Assembly: GCF_037392515.1 (NCBI RefSeq)
Contig: NC_090292.1
Span: forward strand, 43,823,747-43,887,746
DNA from: Haliotis asinina
Lineage: Eukaryota; Mollusca; Gastropoda; Lepetellida; Haliotidae
Direction of reading: 5' to 3'
Length of the DNA: 64,000 nucleotides
Shown here: piece by piece, positions 62,147-64,000 of the stretch
Position numbering within the stretch: position 1 is the stretch's first letter
How the letters are laid out: every line of letters begins with the position of its first letter
The notes under the pieces: model-generated
Database searches by the model: none
Told to the model about the DNA's origin: nothing
Seen by the model: only the letters and a program-made list of their open reading frames with translations
Made by a program: the position numbers and the translations under genes

Positions 62147-62169
62147 ATACTTACCTGGCACAGGCTTTA
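62147..62169 (+). pseudogene. U1 snRNA, copy 42, interrupted by a LINE
   Basis: Exact U1 nucleotides 1-23, ending GGCTTTA in the 5' arm of stem-loop I, then LINE sequence. The next six bases, GTGATC, equal U1 nt 26-31, so either CA was lost at the join or the LINE end shares this short homology. The whole upstream spacer, with any promoter element, is intact. Confidence 0.9.
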
Positions 62170-62266
62170 GTGATCTTCTGGAAGTATACGAGTTAATCCA
62201 TTTTTTTCTTCAGATCTACGGGTGGGCATAGGGCCTTTTGGTCCTTGTGTTCTCGGACTCCCCCCA

Positions 62267-63316
62267 ATGGCTGCTATCTTTCATTCTGTGAATGGACCTT
62301 GGAAGTCGGAAACATCGCCGGATGTCCGCAGACGAGTACTGAAGCTTGACCTCACGGGCCCGGATCGTTTTTCAGTGTCAAGGTTCCGTTTATTTTCTTT
62401 CTTGGAGGAGCAGTTTGGCCATGGTCACGTGAAACGCCTCTGTAAGAGAGCCAAGGCTTCGGAGTGGTTCATCACTGTGGATTCTGAAGATCTTGCTGAG
62501 ACAATACATCAGATGTCATTCCTAAGGATAAATGAACGTGTTGGAGTTCATTTCTCCCTCGTAAATAAGGTGAGGACAGAATTGCGGGTTCATTGGCTTC
62601 CAGAAGAATATGGCTATACGTTCCTATCAAGATTCTTCTCGGAGTTTGGTCGTGTTCTCTCAGTTGCAGAGGAAACGAGTGAGGAGGAGTTTGACATGGG
62701 TGTGTTTTTGGGAGTACACAGAGTCATTCTGGAAACAAGTCTGGAGGATGTGGACAGGGTTCCACATCTTGTGAATATTTCATCTAGGAATGGGGTTTTT
62801 CCCCTTCTTGTGACAATGGCTGGACGTCCTCCACTCTGTCTCCGGTGCCATGAGATAGGTCATGTGAGGAGGGAATGTAAGGGACAAGTTAAAACTTTAC
62901 CAAAGCCATCCTTACGGAAAACGTATTCACAGGCCCTCTCCACCGTTCCAGGAAGTGACCATTCATATATGGATGAGGAAGAGGATGAGACAGCGGAATT
63001 GAGAGCAGAGATTGATGAGGCCACTGGGAAAAAAGATGACTGGTCTGGTCAGGAGTCTCAGGGCAAGAATGGTACGAAGTCAGCTCCGGATGTTAGTGAC
63101 GTTCAAGAAACAACAAGTAGTTTGGAGAAACCAGAGAATGGAAACAACAGGAAACGGCCCTCTTCTCCAGTGAGAAAGACTGATAAGGCAGCCAAGATGG
63201 TGCACGACACCATGAAAGATGTCCACAGAAGAGAGGCCACAGGGTGGAGGCCAGAAGCCCGAGATGTTGACACAGATGATTCTGAGAGTAGCGGCTTGGG
63301 AAGTCCTGTGACATAG
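62267..63316 (+). CDS. LINE ORF1 protein with CCHC zinc knuckle
   Basis: 349 residues from the first ATG (MAAIFHSVNGPWKSE). The frame is open further upstream to 62174, but with no earlier ATG. Residues about 20-185 form the RNA-binding part: VRRRVLKLDLTG, EWFITVDSEDLAETI, then LRVHWLPEEYGYTFLSRF with FGRVLSV, an RRM-like pattern seen in L1/Tx1 ORF1. A CX2CX4HX4C zinc knuckle sits at Cys191, Cys194, His199 and Cys204, preceded by GRPPL. The C-terminal third is acidic then basic, low in complexity, and probably disordered. ORF1 proteins bind the element's RNA and form the particle that reaches the target. No break is seen. Confidence 0.85.
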   Translation: MAAIFHSVNGPWKSETSPDVRRRVLKLDLTGPDRFSVSRFRLFSFLEEQFGHGHVKRLCKRAKASEWFITVDSEDLAETIHQMSFLRINERVGVHFSLVNKVRTELRVHWLPEEYGYTFLSRFFSEFGRVLSVAEETSEEEFDMGVFLGVHRVILETSLEDVDRVPHLVNISSRNGVFPLLVTMAGRPPLCLRCHEIGHVRRECKGQVKTLPKPSLRKTYSQALSTVPGSDHSYMDEEEDETAELRAEIDEATGKKDDWSGQESQGKNGTKSAPDVSDVQETTSSLEKPENGNNRKRPSSPVRKTDKAAKMVHDTMKDVHRREATGWRPEARDVDTDDSESSGLGSPVT

Positions 63317-63694
63317 GTTTCTTGTATCCCGATCCAACTAGATGACGAACTGGACACGCCCCTGGATTTTGAACATGGATTTGTGCTTCCAACGATGTGT
63401 GATATTCTTATTTTGTGATGATGTTTCGGACACGCCCATGGACTACGACCTAGAACAATGGATTAACAATACACGGTTTTGGCCGGGTCCCGACTCTTGT
63501 GAGTATTGTAAATATTTGCACGTCTGTAGGTTTATGTTGTGTTTAACTATTTACTATTGTATACTTACTTATCGGTTTAGCTTTGTTTCTTTGTACAGTT
63601 GTTTGTGTGTTTGTTGTACAGTTGTATCTGTAGATATGTTACTACGTTTCATGTACGTTTTGGTGTAGACACCAAAATAGCCATATAAGAGAAT
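63317..63694 (+). other. interval between LINE ORF1 and ORF2
   Basis: Contains two related phrases, GACACGCCCCTGGATTTTGA and GACACGCCCATGGACTACGA, 78 bases apart, encoding DTPLDFEHG and DTPMDYDLEQ in two frames. This could be a degenerate end of ORF1 or a linker. T-rich sequence follows up to the ORF2 ATG. Confidence 0.5.
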
Positions 63695-64000
63695 ATGTGT
63701 AGTATAGCAAGTATAAATTGTGCTGGTATCAGGGGAGGGACTAGAAGGCGTGTGTTATGTGAGGAATGGAAGAGAATGAATGTGGATATTTTATTTCTGC
63801 AAGAATGTCATGTTGCTTGTGTGAAAGAAGGAGAGACTGTAGAAAGACTGTTTGAATGTAAGGCCTTCTGGAGTTTTGGTACGGGAAACGCACGTGGGGT
63901 TGGTATTTTATTATCTGGTAAATTGAATTATAAAATTGTTCATTTTTATTACGACTTTGATGGCAGGCTCTTTGTTTTAGATATTGATATTGGTAGTCAT
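63695..64000 (+). CDS. LINE ORF2, endonuclease domain (cut by window end)
   Basis: 102 codons open to the last base. The start MCSIASINCAGIRGG carries the Asn of the apurinic/apyrimidinic endonuclease fold (Asn8). DILFLQECH carries the catalytic Glu37. ARGVGILLS and GRLFVLDIDIG are the following core strands. This domain nicks the target before reverse transcription and sets insertion specificity. Reverse transcriptase should follow outside the window. The ATG chosen is the first in frame and sits at the usual distance before the Asn motif. Confidence 0.88.
   Translation, partial: MCSIASINCAGIRGGTRRRVLCEEWKRMNVDILFLQECHVACVKEGETVERLFECKAFWSFGTGNARGVGILLSGKLNYKIVHFYYDFDGRLFVLDIDIGSH

Larger units (their letters stand above)
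36522..62169 (+). repeat. U1 snRNA gene tandem array, 635-bp unit
   Basis: Head-to-tail units of 635 bp, each with one U1 snRNA gene and about 471 bp of spacer. There are 42 U1 starts. Spacing is exactly 635 bases except at three places: one inserted base near 45716 (636), the N gap after 46372, and a 295-bp deletion at 48577. Apart from these I saw only single-base differences: 40698 (A), 50861 (G, inside a U1 gene) and 57536 (C). The left edge starts 27 bases before the first U1 gene. The right edge lies inside the last one. The spacer holds a CACGTG palindrome and a CTGTAC/GTACAG inverted pair, and no other RNA gene was found in it. Confidence 0.95.
62170..64000 (+). mobile_element. Tx1-group non-LTR retrotransposon inserted in a U1 snRNA gene
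   Basis: Starts at the broken U1 copy and continues past the window end. About 97 bases of leader precede ORF1 (62267-63316), a 378-base interval follows, and ORF2 starts at 63695. The order ORF1 with CCHC knuckle, then ORF2 with apurinic endonuclease, is that of L1/Tx1-type LINEs. The ORF1 segment GRPPLCLRCHEIGHVRREC closely resembles Tx1-group ORF1 proteins. Both visible frames are open, so the copy looks young and possibly active. The 3' end and target-site duplication lie outside the window. Confidence 0.85.

Noticed and set aside
36522-62169. CRISPR-like array
   Set aside because: Units are 635 bp, whole-unit identical and contain U1. There are no short repeats with unique spacers.
63080-63392. 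Minus-strand open frames over the LINE
   Set aside because: Shadows of ORF1, which has the zinc knuckle and the expected position.

Overview
This window looks like gastropod mollusc DNA, most likely an abalone (Haliotis). The main reasons are a gene for an ependymin-related secreted protein of the abalone type, about ten copies of a SINE-like repeat whose 3' end reads GCGGCGTAAAACTAAACTCA followed by (CTCA)n, and gene structure with short exons and GT-AG introns. The genus call is inference. The first 36 kb are gene-poor and rich in repeats. The last 27 kb are dominated by one RNA gene array.

Region 1 (1-18.4 kb): a broken Tc1/mariner transposon (328-1851, minus strand), a CCCTCGAG-rich inverted repeat (3421-3540), a truncated THAP-bearing DNA transposon with a TTAA flank (8722-9597), a decayed L1/Tx1-type LINE (10079-13896), an end fragment of the same THAP element (14568-14746), several SINEs, and long stretches in which I recognise nothing. 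Region 2 (18.4-25.3 kb): a 48-bp minisatellite of about 25 units that keeps a 16-codon phase (18475-19690), a probable two-exon gene for a secreted PAN/apple-like cysteine-rich protein (20125-21028), a second broken Tc1 transposase (21747-22650), SINEs, and an isolated EGF-like terminal exon (25137-25223). Region 3 (26.35-32.41 kb): a five-exon ependymin-related gene on the minus strand. Every splice phase fits, the protein is 213 residues, and its introns carry several SINEs. Region 4 (33.2-34.5 kb): a nearly full-length copy of the THAP/TTAA transposon, in the opposite orientation to the copy at 8.7 kb.

Region 5 (36522-62169): a head-to-tail array of a 635-bp unit, and each unit holds one U1 spliceosomal snRNA gene of about 164 nt. 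I count 42 U1 starts: 40 full-length genes and two cut short. The start AUACUUACCUG, the U1A-binding loop sequence AUUGCAC, an Sm site, the 3' hairpin and a metazoan snRNA 3' box (AAAAATAGA) are all present. Gene and spacer are almost identical in every unit. A 100-N assembly gap lies in unit 16.

Region 6 (62170-64000): the array ends inside a U1 gene, after U1 nucleotide 23. There a non-LTR retrotransposon begins in the same orientation. It has an ORF1 with a CCHC zinc knuckle and an ORF2 opening with an apurinic endonuclease domain that runs off the window. The domain set resembles the Tx1 group of LINEs, several of which insert into one RNA gene or microsatellite. The junction makes this a candidate U1-snRNA-gene-specific LINE that may be transcribed from the U1 promoter. 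This is the most interesting item in the window.
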